From assembly GCA_001600175.1 (NCBI GenBank), contig BCJC01000003.1, positions 186,001-250,000 on the forward strand: 64,000 nucleotides of DNA. The letters run 5' to 3'. The notes under the pieces are model-generated. The model was not told where the DNA came from, did no database searches, and saw nothing but the letters and a program-made list of their open reading frames with translations. The translations under genes and the position numbers were made by a program. How positions within the stretch are numbered: position 1 is the stretch's first letter; every line of letters starts with the position of its first letter. Of this stretch, positions 11,883 to 22,707 are shown piece after piece. The stretch is from Erythrobasidium yunnanense. Its lineage: Eukaryota > Basidiomycota > Cystobasidiomycetes > Erythrobasidiales > Erythrobasidiaceae.

Positions 11883-12764
11883 ATGCTTCCTAGCACACAA
11901 ACTATCCTGAGCGTCTCAGCTGGCCTGAGTCTACTGATCGACTTCGCTTTTGCTGGACCTGCTCGGCTGCCACGCGACACTTCGCTTCACAAGCGTAAGG
12001 GCATCAAGTTTAAGGCCCCTTCCGCCAAGGGTTCGGGAGGCAGCGGCGGAGATGCAGGCTCTTCCGTGCTAGACTTGATCTTCGGCCCGTCTCAAGCTTC
12101 GACTACCGAAGGCAACCAGTATAAAGTGACTGTAGAGCTCTGGAACAGTCTTGACAAAGATGAGATGGAAGACAAATTTGGGTACAAAAGGTCGGACATG
12201 GCGTTCTTGGACTTGACGGACTCGGCATCAAGAACGGCGGGATCGTGGGCTGGCACAGGCTCCGCGACAGATCCCGAATACAGCTACGTCAAGAAGTTTG
12301 GAGATGCTATGGTCGACGGTGTCAAGACGGCAGTAGTTGGTGAGTTGAAGAATCTATTGCTCGATCTTCGACCTCGTCTGATCGAATGATCTGCATTTGT
12401 GCCTCAGACATCCTGGTCGCCAGCGAAGGAAAGATGGTAGAAGCTGTCTACAAGACAGTGAGGGCCACATCCAGCCCGTTCAAATACACCTTGGGCGATC
12501 GCCTCGGTGCGTCTCGCTCTGCGCCTCCCCTCTTCCTCCTACTCTGTGCTAATGCCCATGTCTCCTGCAAAATTCATCGCTTGCAATGTCTGGGACGACG
12601 AAGACATCATTGGTGACACCGAAGCCAAATGCAAGGTCATCCACCGCGCAGAGCCCGAGAAAGTCGCAGAGACTGAGCTGGATAGAGACGATTATACGGA
12701 GAACTACGAGGCTGTTAAAGATGAGGAGAAGAACGTGTGGGCTGAGGCGGTGCCTGCTGCATAA
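11883..12764 (+). CDS. Secreted protein of unknown family, tandem copy 2
   Basis: Paralogue of the gene at 10613-11451. The signal peptide is MLPSTQTILSVSAGLSLLI...AFA, then RLPRDTSLHKRK. A Gly/Ser-rich insert (GSGGSGGDAGSS) is absent from copy 1. The conserved blocks follow: VTVELWNSLDKDEMEDKFGY, DMAFLDL, DPEYSYVKKFGDAMVDG, DILVASEGKMVEAVYK and TLGDRL. The third exon keeps the two cysteines (FIACNVW and AKCKVIHRAE) and ends KNVWAEAVPAA. Introns are at about 12340-12407 and 12507-12571. It converges with the PPPDE gene, the stop codons being about 67 bp apart. Function is unknown. Confidence 0.75.
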
Positions 12765-12831
12765 GCTTGAACTAGATCCCGCTGTCTACCTGCCTACGGC
12801 TAGCTTGTGGACGCCCTGCTGTGATCTACGG

Positions 12832-14051
12832 TTACTTCACGCCCTCGTAATGCACGTCCAATCGCATAGGCTGTGTCTCCAAGTAAGGGATAGCAACAAG
12901 CGGACTAGCAGGTCTTGCAGGCCCTGTATCGTGCTCTTCGCTTGCACCTCTAGTCCCACCAAGCTGTCTGTCGTGGTGCGATGATGCTGATGAGGACGAA
13001 GGTGACTGTATATCGTCTGCAGTGGGCGGATCTAGCCATTCTTGCGGGACCAAGCAGGGTATAGACTGACCCAGCCAGGCAGCTCGATCTGGGCGGTGAA
13101 GTCATTTCGATCAGCTGTGTTAAAACTCTGGACCCAGTCAATACTGTCGTAGCTTACTCAGCCAGCTCGGAGCCCCCTTTCCAGTCAAGCGTTCGCACAG
13201 CTCATTCGTGAAATCATTGCAGTTCCGAGTGAGTAGTTGATATTGTATAGCTCGCCAATTTCGTTCGCGCTTCATGTTTTCCACAATACTGATTATGCGT
13301 GAGACATCGGAATTGTACGAGTCGGTCCGCTGTCGCTGATGTGTGGGCTTGGAACGGCTGACATCTTGCTCGACCGACATTCTGAAAGTATCGTTTGCAG
13401 ATGACGTTCTTTTACTCCCCTTGTAGTGCTTTGAGCTATCATAGCTTTCTGGCGATTCCAGCATTGAGGTGGACGGTCCGCACAGTGTATCCACAGACAG
13501 CTCCTGTGGATGATGTGGATAGTATTCCTCTTCAGCATCTTCTGGGCCCAGTAAGAATGCAGAACCTGAGTTCTCGCGAGATAGCTTGGCTCGTCTCGGA
13601 TATCTCGATTGAGTAGAGGGAGAAGGTGTGGGAGGAAGCGGTTTATCGCGTGCTGTGGTATCAAATACTTGTCAGATGAGACATAAATATGTAGGCTCTT
13701 GCGATCGCACTCACTCAGGAATGGATTGTCGCCATATTTGCGTTTCCAGCGCGAGTTGAAAGCTTCTCCTACATCTATCCTCGCTACGAAACGTACTCCA
13801 GGCATGTACCTCTCGGGTATCCTATGATCCTCCGGCGAGGGTATACTGAATATTCCCGTTGCTTTCATGCGTTGTTTGCTGGACGACGAGGAGCCTGAAG
13901 ATGGGAGGAGCCCGCCGTATGCATATTCTATCTGTAGTTCTGGTATACGAACTGCAGTGTGGTAGATCCCACATCCCAGGTAGTAGAACGCTGTCGATAT
14001 CTTGGACTCTGGGAGGAGGTCATACACCGCTATCTCGATGCGAGGCGCCAT
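12832..14051 (-). CDS. PPPDE-domain thiol peptidase (DeSI/PNAS-4-like)
   Basis: Papain-like cysteine peptidase of the PPPDE superfamily, whose members (DeSI-1/2) remove SUMO or ubiquitin from proteins. The start MAPRIEIAVYDL opens the fold. The catalytic histidine is in GIYHTAVRIP, followed by IEYAYGG. The catalytic cysteine is in LLTRNCNDFTNELC. Splicing at about 13072-13154 completes GAPSWLNRAAWLGQSIPCL, the usual end of the domain. Between the catalytic halves lies a low-complexity Ser/Pro-rich insert of about 130 residues (LPPTPSPSTQ...), bounded by an intron at about 13651-13715, so the two catalytic residues are unusually far apart. The C-terminal tail after QEWLDPP is Ser-rich and probably disordered. 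It is divergent from CHK1. Confidence 0.85.
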
Positions 14052-14710
14052 GTCGAAACGATGTACGACGAGTGAGATATTCGCGAAGTATGCTAGAGCA
14101 TGCGCGAACTTCAGAATACGACTTTGCAGCTTCGAGGGCGGTAGCGTCGAGATTTGCCCAAACTGCCTAACGTTGACAGGACAGGCAGACCAGACAAGAA
14201 GCACGGCATATCATTGCAGATCGTAGGAGACCATTCTGTGCGCCAAGGCTAGCGGACGTCGTCGAATTGGACGAGATGCAAGCTGGATGACGCTCAGGCC
14301 TCGAAACCGGTCAAACAGGGCTTGACCTCGATACTCAGCGAACATCATTCGTACATGTCGTCACTGTGAAAGAAAGCGGCCACAGCTGACTGGCTTGCTG
14401 CTTAGTGCTGCTGCTCCCGCCAGCTCTTACGCGACGCGTTAGGCCTATATTAGAGCACGTGCCGAAATGGGAGCAAGTCAACAAGAAGCTGAGAAACCTC
14501 TTTCAGCTTTAGACATATCAAATCACGGTCGCTCTGACTAACCTTACGTCGATTTACCTCTTCGACCCTGCTGCGAGCCTTCAGACTGGCCAGGCTGCCT
14601 TTGCGACTGACTTGGACTGAGCAAGAGATCGTTCCAAAACTTCAGATATCTCTGCATACTCTGTTACTACAGACACTGCTCTACAAGACATCATACTCTA
14701 GAGCTCTACG
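14052..14710. other. Divergent promoter region between PPPDE peptidase and CHK1
   Basis: About 660 bp of noncoding DNA between two outward-facing genes. It includes GC-rich words (ACGCGACGCGTTAGG around 14430), which could be an ACGCGT-type MluI cell-cycle box (MBF site). That would suit CHK1, but a single match is weak evidence. No gene seen. Confidence 0.4.
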
Positions 14711-17047
14711 ATGGCTCAGCAGCCCATCATTGTCGGAGGCTACGAACTTGGTACGGCTTATAGCTGTCGAGCACGAGGTGCAATATCCTGATGCCCTTGA
14801 CTCAGGCTCATATCTCGGCGAAGGTGCTTTTAGCAAGTTCGTGGAGCTCGTTTCCCTAATCCCGAATTGTACATGCTGATCCATCAAGCGCAGAGTCTAC
14901 AAGGGCATCGCCGAGCCAGGCAACACGAAACATGCACTACATCAATTCGTAGCTATCAAAGTAGTCAAGATACCACCTCAGACGCCAGAGGTGGACCACC
15001 GCAAGAAGATCCTGAAAGAAGTCAAGCTGCACAAACACTTAGAACACCTCAATATACTGCGGCTATTAAACTATACCGAACAGGAGAATCAATCTGTGTG
15101 GATCGTGCTTGAATATGCAGACGGCGGGGATCTCTTCGACAAGATCAGTAAGTCGCCCATCCGATCGGGAGATCTCCACAACGTCAAGAAGCTGACTCTC
15201 TGTACCACAACAGCTCCTGATATCGGCATATCCGAAGAGCTTGCCCATCTATACTTTTATCAACTTCTGGCCGCACTAGTAAGGCCACCTCCAAGTGTTG
15301 ACAGTCGCAACCCCCTCCACTGACTCCCCGCTCCCTTCCTTCCTTTCACCAGAACTACTGCCATCTATCAGGCATAGCCCATCGTGACATCAAGCCCGAA
15401 AACATGCTTCTTGACCGGAATGGCAATCTAAAGCTTGCAGATTTCGGTCTAGCAGCCCTTTTCTCATATCAAGGGAAAGAGAAGAGATTGGTAGAAGCGT
15501 GTGGGAGCGCACCGTACGCTGCACCGGAACTGGCGCTGGGAACACCGTATCGCGCACAGCCGGTCGATGTCTGGAGTGCGGGAATCGTATTATTCACGAT
15601 CTTGGTGGGAAGTGAGTCGCTTGCCATCTTCCTTCACTCAGAAAGATAGGAGAAACAAGCTGACTTGTCTCAAATCGGCGCGCAGACACGCCTTGGGATC
15701 AGCCTACTGCAGCAAGCCCAGAGTACGAAGCTTTTATTGCTGACGAGTTCAGGCACGAAGATCCCTGGAACAGGCTTCCAGAGGAGCTATTATGTGCGTA
15801 CAGCGCGCGTTCCAGATATGTTCGCTTTGAGCGAGATAGGCTAATGCTTGTACCCTCTCAGCATTACTGCTAGGCATACTACGGCCTAATCCGAAAGAAC
15901 GCGCCAAGATTACGGACATAGCTCAGCATCCTTGGTTTGAGAAGTACGTCATGGTCACGATATGTACGGGGTACCTGGAGCTAACTTTACTTGTGACAGC
16001 GTGAACCCACTGATGGGCAAAGACGGCCAAGTCAAGCATGTTCAAACTCTGTGGGATCGCCTCTACGAAAAGATGGCGGAGAATGGAGAATTCACGATCC
16101 AGTCGCAGCAGCAGAAATCACACTGGTCGTCCGATGGATCCGAAGCACGACCTTCGGCTGCGAGTCAAGACAGCGAGCGATCACAAGAAGAAGGTGAAGA
16201 GGAAGAAGAAAGTGAAATGTCACCGCCTATGCCTAGCATGCAGCGCAGCCAAGCTCGTGCGCGTGATGTATTTTCAGGAGGACAGGATGTGGACATGGTC
16301 TCGCTGTCGCAGAGCATGGCTGTTGAAGAAGGGAACGAGGAAGAAGAGCGGGAGAGAGCTGCAAGGAACGCATTTGCGAAAGAAGCGATCCGGAACCAGA
16401 TGTCCCAGCAAGCTTCGATGCGCATGAGAGGTAGTAATGTCGGGACACAAGCTCTTACTGCAGCTTCGATGCGGCATGTGAGTCGTTTTCGCGCTGGATT
16501 TGATTCTATGGAAGAATGCTGACCATGCTCACTTGAATCCCGCGAACAGTCCCAAGTCAGCAACTTTGCACCCTCACAGTCTATGAACCCGAACGTATCT
16601 CGCTTCTTCACCTATCACCCGCTCTCTTCGATTCTCGAAGGCTTGGAATCCGTCCTCACCGCCTTGGGAGCGCAGCACAGGCGGCTGCCTAACGACTTAG
16701 GCGGATGTATCCAGTGGGCTACTTCAGACACCAAGAAACGCCCTTTGCAAGGGAAGATCAGGATCGAGTACGAAGCTACTCGAGGAGATTATGAGAATGC
16801 CGAAGGTCCCAATTCGATGAGCTACCAGGAGATGCTGCAATATCGAAGCCAGTACGATGCTTCGCAAAGTCAGAATGAAAACGCAAATCCGAATCGTATG
16901 CCTATCATGCCGAGAACGGGGCAGGGACAAGGTGGATTCGTCGTTCATATGGCGGTCAACTCGGGAGAGGGCTACGTTCATGAAAGGAAGAAGTTCTATA
17001 AGGAATTGGAGAGACGATTGCCGCCAGGGTTGGTGCAGGTCAGGTAG
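14711..17047 (+). CDS. CHK1: Checkpoint serine/threonine kinase CHK1
   Basis: DNA-damage checkpoint effector kinase, which delays mitosis by acting on Cdc25/Wee1. A short first exon (MAQQPIIVGGYELG) splices to SYLGEGAFSKVYKG, the glycine loop. VAIKVVKI holds the ATP lysine, HRDIKPEN the catalytic loop, LADFGLAALF the metal-binding motif, and ACGSAPYAAPEL the activation segment. Introns at about 15149-15212, 15278-15351, 15611-15686, 15794-15862 and 15942-15999 complete the lobe up to DIAQHPWFE. After an acidic low-complexity linker with many SQ motifs (candidate ATR/ATM sites), the C-terminus has VSRFFTYHPLSSILEGLESV and ends ELERRLPPGLVQVR, the regulatory KA1-like domain typical of CHK1. This tail separates it from other CAMK-type kinases. 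Confidence 0.88.
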
Positions 17048-17326
17048 GCTGCTAAGTCGATATTGCGCACGTAGATTTCGCACGTTGCTTTCGGGGCATT
17101 GTGTACAGTAGCATTATTGCTTCACCAACATCATAAGGAAATTCTCGCTCCCGAATTGGTTGCTGTCGTGTTGGTTATGCGTGCCTTTGCTGGAGTCCAA
17201 CGCTTCGATATCAAACCCTCGCATGCTACGATCAACGAGCATACCCTGAATAATGCTTGACTATCTTCAAGAATCGTACGAATGAGTATGCCGCTTCTCG
17301 ACGAGATTGCCAGAGAAACAAGCCAT

Positions 17327-18112
17327 ATGTCGGTCAACCTGATTCAAGGGTCTAGGAGCTGAAGCTGATATTGGATGCTCTTAGGGATCGTATAACGTCA
17401 GTACACACGCTAGAGTGCGCAGTGCAAGCTGATCAGAAGAGACCACCAGACAAATACAAGATGCAACAGATCAAGTTCGCCTTATTCCCCGCTGCATGAA
17501 AGCTTGCAAGACTAGGCGCTGATTGCTGTGCTATTCCAGCTCATAGCGATTATGTACGGCAGTATCGACTACCTTACGCGCCAAGCTACGTTCAAACAAG
17601 TCTCTCCTACTTATCCGATAACGCAAGAGATCGAGGGATCTACAGAAGATCCAGCTATCTTCGAAGGTGTGCTCATCCCGCATACTCTATAAAGGGTCCA
17701 TCTGATATGTCGCCTTCCTTGTCTTCAGAAACTAAGAAAGACCTTGTTACGGATCTGCTCCGGAAGGCAAAGCAGATTGAATACCTCATAGACGCCCTGC
17801 CTATACCTTCAGATGGTGCCGTACAGTTAGGAAAGCCTGAGCAAGATTTGGAGAAAGACAAGACCGACGAGACTGCAGAAGAGGATCGAGATAGCGAGTT
17901 CGTGGAGCTAGAAAGCGAGCTGAAGACGGTCAACGAAGAGTTCCTAGATGCTCTGAAGCAAGCCGGTGCGTCCCACCATGGAAGACTTGACTTTCTTGGG
18001 CTGATCGGTACATGCTTGTGCAGCGGAACTGCAAAATCAGCTCGAAAGCACGCTACACAATATGCTAAATGAGCACCATCATTTATCGCAGAATCTCGTT
18101 GCAGTCAGCTAG
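17327..18112 (+). CDS. MED21: Mediator complex subunit 21 (MED21/SRB7)
   Basis: Essential subunit of the Mediator middle module, which couples activators to RNA polymerase II. Four or five small exons were joined by family conservation: DRITQIQDATDQ (the invariant start of the family), then LIAIMYGSIDYLTRQATFKQ...DPAIFE, then ETKKDLVTDLLRKAKQIEY with the helical hairpin, and ELQNQLESTLHNMLNEHHH ending AVS at 18112. Introns are at about 17399-17447, 17474-17540, 17667-17729 and 17968-18024. The first exon is uncertain: ATG at 17327 needs a 35-nt intron to reach GDRIT. The C-terminal half is a coiled coil, as in known MED21. The identification rests on the order of three conserved blocks and is firm; the start is not. 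Confidence 0.8.
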
Positions 18113-18818
18113 AAAAGCTAGATAGGAAGACAAGCAATGACCGGTTGAGTAACGTGTTGATCAAGTCGAGTCTAAGGGCCAAGCCTACTGGAAGCAGGCG
18201 CCGGTACGATAAAGCCTTGATCTGTAAACCGGCTCGTGCAAGGCCTTTGTCTGCTCTAGCGCAAGCCAGCCACAAGCAGGTGACACCTAGCAGCCACGCA
18301 GGCTGCTATCCTCTCCTGCGGTCGCACTGCAAGGCCTTCCAGCCAACTATACAGGTCAGACTGACTGACGATCGACAAGCAATACTGATGTCAAATGAGC
18401 TCATTGTCTTCCATCGATCTGGAATTTCCGCAACAATGGAGTTTGACAGCACTAGCGCGAAAATCTGAGTAAGCCTGGAAGATTCGCAATACTACAAAAG
18501 GGCTCCTGCGATACTCCCTGTCTCTTCTCTCTCTATAACATGATATCGATCCATCAATTGTCTCTTATGCTTATTTCTCACCTATAACCTTCACTTCACT
18601 TTTGTTCAACACCTCCCACATGGTAGTACTCTATTTACCGTATACCACTTCATGGTGAAGACAGCCTCCGCCGGCAAGGCTCAAGCTGGACCAGCTTCAT
18701 GCCGGAGACAAGCATTCTACAATCAGAAGGTATGTCCCATCATCTTGATCAGCCAAACATCTGGGCGCTCTTGATATTCATGTTACCAGGCAGATGCTGA
18801 GGGCTGGAAACGATAACT

Positions 18819-18852
18819 GGCCTGCGCTCTAATTTGGCCTGCGCTCTAATTT
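18819..18852. repeat. Perfect 17-bp tandem duplication
   Basis: The 17-mer GGCCTGCGCTCTAATTT occurs twice in a row without mismatch. A recent replication slippage is the simplest origin. It lies in noncoding DNA. Confidence 0.9.
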
Positions 18853-19652
18853 GGGTGGCTGCCTGAATAGCTGATCCCACAAGCTGACAACTCATATCGA
18901 AAAAACTTGTGCTCTCGCACGCACCTACTTAAAGGCTCACGCGTCTCACCGCACGCCTTCAAGGCCCGGTCGATAGTGCGACCTCCCGCTATCTGGCAAA
19001 GCTAGTCGAACGCTGATCGTTGGTTGAGCTCCAACAGCACCACGCATGACATAGTCAGGGATGCACTTCTCACAACAAATATCGCGAACATCTGTCTGCA
19101 GCCCGGTATCCCTGAATCGCTTCTAGACCTCGCAATCGCATATGCGATAGTGGACATCTTCCGAGAGCCAGGAGTGTCCGCGCGAGACCTGATGCCTTGT
19201 TTGACATCTGGCTGTGTGCTGCTTTCAAGCCTATGAGGGTTTACTGGCGGGGTAGGAGGTAGACCATCGCGATTTACCGGACAGCCAGTACGATCCAGTT
19301 GTCACAGAGCTTTGACGGCTTGTTGACATTGATCTCGGCAGACCTTATACAAAAGCGTTTCCCTGGCCCTTAAGCCTGCTACCTGCGGCTTCTACAAACT
19401 ACCTCAAGTTAAGAAGGGCCAGTCGGGTCTAAGCTTAAAGCCTTCCATTGGCTGCTGATTCTCGCATTTACATTCAATTTTGGGCTCATTATGCAGGTTT
19501 TCTTCTGACGACTTGAGAAAGTACACCATGAGCTCAGACACCAGAATGGACGATGCAATAACCTCCGTCAAGAGTCGTACATCTAGCAAGACTGTCAATG
19601 AACGACCTACAACTAGTGGTGATGCGCGTCGACGCAGATGCTGAGTACAAGT

Positions 19653-19653
<1 letters not shown>

Positions 19654-19696
<43 letters not shown>

Positions 19697-19702
19697 CCCC
19701 CC
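19654..19702. repeat. Poly-C tract (40 C, then T, then 8 C)
   Basis: An uninterrupted run of 40 cytosines is followed after one T by eight more. On the minus strand this is poly-G, able to form G-quadruplexes; on the plus strand it could form an i-motif. Homopolymers of this length are unstable in replication and difficult for sequencing and assembly, so the exact length is doubtful. Confidence 0.95.
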
Positions 19703-19831
19703 TCTTCTGCGTCGCGCCTACGGGCGAACCCTTGGCTTGGCCCAAAGGACTATCGAAGCCTCTAGCTCGAACATAATCCTTCTTCGCTCTGTCGCACTCT
19801 GAGTCTATCCTAATCTTACAGCTCTCTCAGC

Positions 19832-20688
19832 ATGTCCGCTTCCAGTCTCATCGTCACGCCTGTAGCCGGAGCATTCGGCCTCGCTATACCTGCAGACCAC
19901 CTGACGAGAAACGCCACCTCCGCTGTCCTCGCTGAGACGCAGACCTTGATCACCAATTCTACCGCCGCAAAGATCAGTCACTACCGCAACGCACCTCTCT
20001 TCCGTGCTATCGCCAACGTGACTCTCATTCGCTCGAAAGCCACTCTTCGACCCTTTATTCGCAGCTGCAGAGAGCAACTCCTTAATCGTCAGCTGGCCAG
20101 CAATCAAGGAGACTCTGGCTTTCGCGCAGATCTGTTTAAAAGCGTGTGCTACTAGTCATCCTTCAACAAAGTACAAGCCGCCATACGCACCTAGACAGCA
20201 ACATCACGTCTGCAAGCCAGCGTCGACGTGTATTCCGCGACCTTGAAATAATCCGCAACATCACTTGGGCTAAATGCCAGCTCCACTACCGCTGGCTGTT
20301 GGCGTAAGCTCGGTCGAGCTCACCAAGGAAAGGGCGGGCGAGCTTTAGATGGAATCTAATCAACGAGGCTACCCTGGAAGAGAAGTTCGGTCACTGCGTC
20401 GATGGCTTCTTCCTCTATATGCTGCAGAGGAAGGTAGCCAACGGACACCAGTCCCAGACGGCATCCGCTCGCGCAATAACGGTTCTCATACCCACGTTCA
20501 TTCTATATATCGCTCTCAAGAGGCGGCAGGCCGAGAGCGCTCACGCTATTACATATCTGCGACAGGCGATGACTCAGCTAGCTACAGTCCAGATGTATAG
20601 GCGCAGTGCGCAGTTCATTCAGGAACAGCATAAGCTTCGCACTGAAGCCGCAAGGATGTACACTGAAGCCGAGGATGTACTCTCATGA
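19832..20688 (+). CDS. Hypothetical protein, spliced, with possible membrane segment
   Basis: I do not recognise this family. ATG at 19832 (MSASSLIVTPVAGAFGLAIP) opens 107 codons. An intron at about 20154-20197 (weak GTCATC donor, ACAG acceptor) leads to YNITSASQRRRVFRDL, and a second at about 20304-20348 (GTAAGC...TTTAG) to WNLINEATLEEKFGHCVDGF. All junctions stay in frame. The last exon has a hydrophobic stretch (AITVLIPTFILYIALKRR) followed by an amphipathic, Gln/Glu-rich helix (FIQEQHKLRTEAARMYTEAE) ending VLS. Total is about 255 residues. The first 20 residues are hydrophobic but not a clear signal peptide. That three exons join in frame is the main support. Confidence 0.45.
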
Positions 20689-20845
20689 CGGCAAAGTTGA
20701 CTATGTGTTCAGCCCAAAGCTTCGAAGTATGACTGGCTGCGTCCGGGTAAGGCCGAACACAACGTCGCAGTCGGTCTATGGGGGGTGGAAGAAGTGCGGG
20801 CATCGTCTAAGCAGCATTCCAGCTTCACAGCGGCCTGATCTCACC

Positions 20846-21076
20846 TCAATACTCATCGACCCGATAAACATCAATCAACGCCCAGCCATCGGACTTTCGC
20901 TGCATCACAACCTCGGCCGTAACGTACCTAGTCTCGGCAGCATCGTATATGAGCTGAAGTTTTCTATCTGGCATATACAGCTTCTGATTCCATCCAAAGG
21001 TGGCCTCGAAGGATCCATCTTTCTGCAAGATTGCCTGGCCATGGTATATCATGAAGACAAGTTCCTGCAGGCGCAT
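20846..21076 (-). CDS. Doubtful hypothetical protein
   Basis: A 76-codon frame starting at ATG 21076 (MRLQELVFMIYHGQAILQK) and ending VYRVDEY. Its composition (mixed charged and aromatic residues, alternating strands) looks like a real small domain, and an upstream exon (MSKRKQPETLQV, from about 21162) is possible, but the phases do not match cleanly. A longer open frame lies on the opposite strand. No family recognised. Confidence 0.25.
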   Translation of the reverse strand: MRLQELVFMIYHGQAILQKDGSFEATFGWNQKLYMPDRKLQLIYDAAETRYVTAEVVMQRKSDGWALIDVYRVDEY

Positions 21077-21682
21077 GGCATCGGAGTCTGCAAGTCAACG
21101 GGACTGCCGGTCGAACTCACAACTTGTAGCGTTTCAGGCTGCTTCCTCTTCGACATGTTTAACGATGCGATGGCTCTCTGGCTGATCGCTTGTTCCTGAT
21201 CTAATGCTAGGTCTTCGCTTTCTTAGAGTAATCGTTCTAAGAGTTGGAGCGACACACAGTTTGACGATTGTGGTAGGAGGTAGGGATACGAGCAGACCTT
21301 AGGGCTCCGGACTTTTTAGGGCGGTCTGACGGTCGTGGCAGTGCCTTACTACGCAATAGTCAGCTGAGATGGATATTGTAGTGAGGAGCGTTGGCTGCAT
21401 ATTGGGGATATATCAGCTTCCTATACATCGCAGATCGGTATTGGAGTTATGCGGTCTCCGTTGGCGCACTCGTTTCTCGCTTGCCCGAATAGATTACTGT
21501 AGATATACAGCATTAATACCTTCTGTGGATATTGAAATAATCCTTGTCCAAGGTACGGCCTCCCTCGCTGTCGGGTATAGGCGGTAACTCGTCTATTTGG
21601 TCGTCCAGGAGAGCAGATCTTGTGAAGGTGTCTCTTTGCAGCAGACATCTCAGATGTGTACAACTATACCACGTTCCCATCC
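21077..21682. other. Intergenic, no confident gene
   Basis: About 600 bp ahead of the TupA-like gene. Short open frames occur on both strands without motifs. It presumably contains the promoter of that gene. Confidence 0.45.
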
Positions 21683-22707
21683 ATGCCGGAGACCTCTATC
21701 GAACCTATTGGACCGGTGACAAGCGCAGTGAGCGAGTCGTACGGGACTGGTGACCTGCTCTTTCGCCTAGGGTAAGGCAAAGGGCTGCAAGAGTCGCACG
21801 TCTATTGGACCTACTCTAACAGCTTGCATCTAGAAACGGCGGAGCTGGTGCTACAGGCCTACTGAAAGTGCTTTGCGAAGCCTATCTGCAGCAACACGGC
21901 CTTGACGGCAGAATCGACTGGATATGCAACCACTCTCGCAATACACAGGTCGCTCTGCATAGAGGCTACATCGACGTAGCCCTTGTATACGAGCTCAAAG
22001 TCGCGAATCTCGCTCAGGCCGAAGGTTGGTCGCGAACAGCTGGACTCGTCTGTTATGACCACTTCTGTTTGGCTGGACCTGTCGAGGATCCTGCAAGCAT
22101 AAGCTCCGCGAAGACAGTAGACGAGGCCCTGAACCGTATAGCGGTCACCGGATCCATGATGCATGCGAGAGTAGACGGTTCTGCAACAATGGAGAAAGAA
22201 CGCGAGCTGTGGAAAGAGACTGGCATAATACCATGGGAGGAGCATCAGACGTGGTACGAAACCAGCGTGCGATCACCTTCTCAAGCACTCATTGCTGCCG
22301 ATAAAGCTGGAGCATACCTCTTGACGGACCGCTCCACTCTTCTCAGGCAGACGAGTCTGATGACAATCTGCAACACAACATGCTACTTCGAGCCACAGAA
22401 AGAGACCGATCAGCTTATCAACCCATGCTATGCTTCGGAATCTGTCACGACCGGAACGAAAAGGGCGGAAGAAGGCAGCCGCTTTGTGCGCTGGCTACAG
22501 ACAAAAGCAGCGCAGGACCTCATAGATATCTACGGTGTCGACACAGTCGGCATTCCGTTATTTGGAAGCGCCGGATCGGGTGTTGCTCGTGCCTCATTGA
22601 AAGGTGGAAAACCTCTCGCAGGCAGATGGGCTCCTGCTGCAAGTATACAAAGTGCGAGCCTTGTTGCAGGGCATAGGCCCATGTCCGCATTCACTATGCA
22701 ACGATGA
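21683..22707 (+). CDS. TupA-like periplasmic-binding-fold (PBP-like) protein
   Basis: Protein of the PBP-like superfamily most similar to tungstate/molybdate-binding TupA of bacterial ABC importers. ATG at 21683 (MPETSIEPIGPVTSAVSESY) is joined by an intron at about 21770-21832 to NGGAGATGLLKVLCEAYL, the conserved GGAGxTGL ligand-loop block. Then follow GYIDVALVYE, FCLAGPVEDPASI, VDGSATMEKERELWK, and AGAYLLTDRSTLL, in the family's usual order. The end is RPMSAFTMQR. There is no signal peptide or lipobox and no membrane segment, so the fungal protein is probably cytosolic and not part of a transporter. Homologues of this type are known in other fungi. Ligand and role are unknown; anion binding is inferred only from the fold. 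Confidence 0.75.

Larger units (their letters stand above)
18113..19831. other. Gene-poor spacer with a C homopolymer and small ORFs
   Basis: This 1.7-kb stretch has no convincing gene. It holds a perfect 17-bp tandem duplication (18819-18852), a 40-nt C run (19654-19693), and one possible spliced microgene. In the last, ATG at 18652 reads MVKTASAGKAQAGPASCRRQ, with a good GTATGT donor at 18730 and an acceptor at 18789, ending at a stop at 18816 (34 residues). An unspliced 38-codon frame starts at about 19530. Neither small frame has a known motif. Confidence 0.4.

Noticed and set aside
20606-21199. 197-codon plus-strand open frame
   Set aside because: Overlaps the end of the hypothetical gene at 19832 and has no motif or ATG in good context; the minus strand looks slightly more coding but is also weak.
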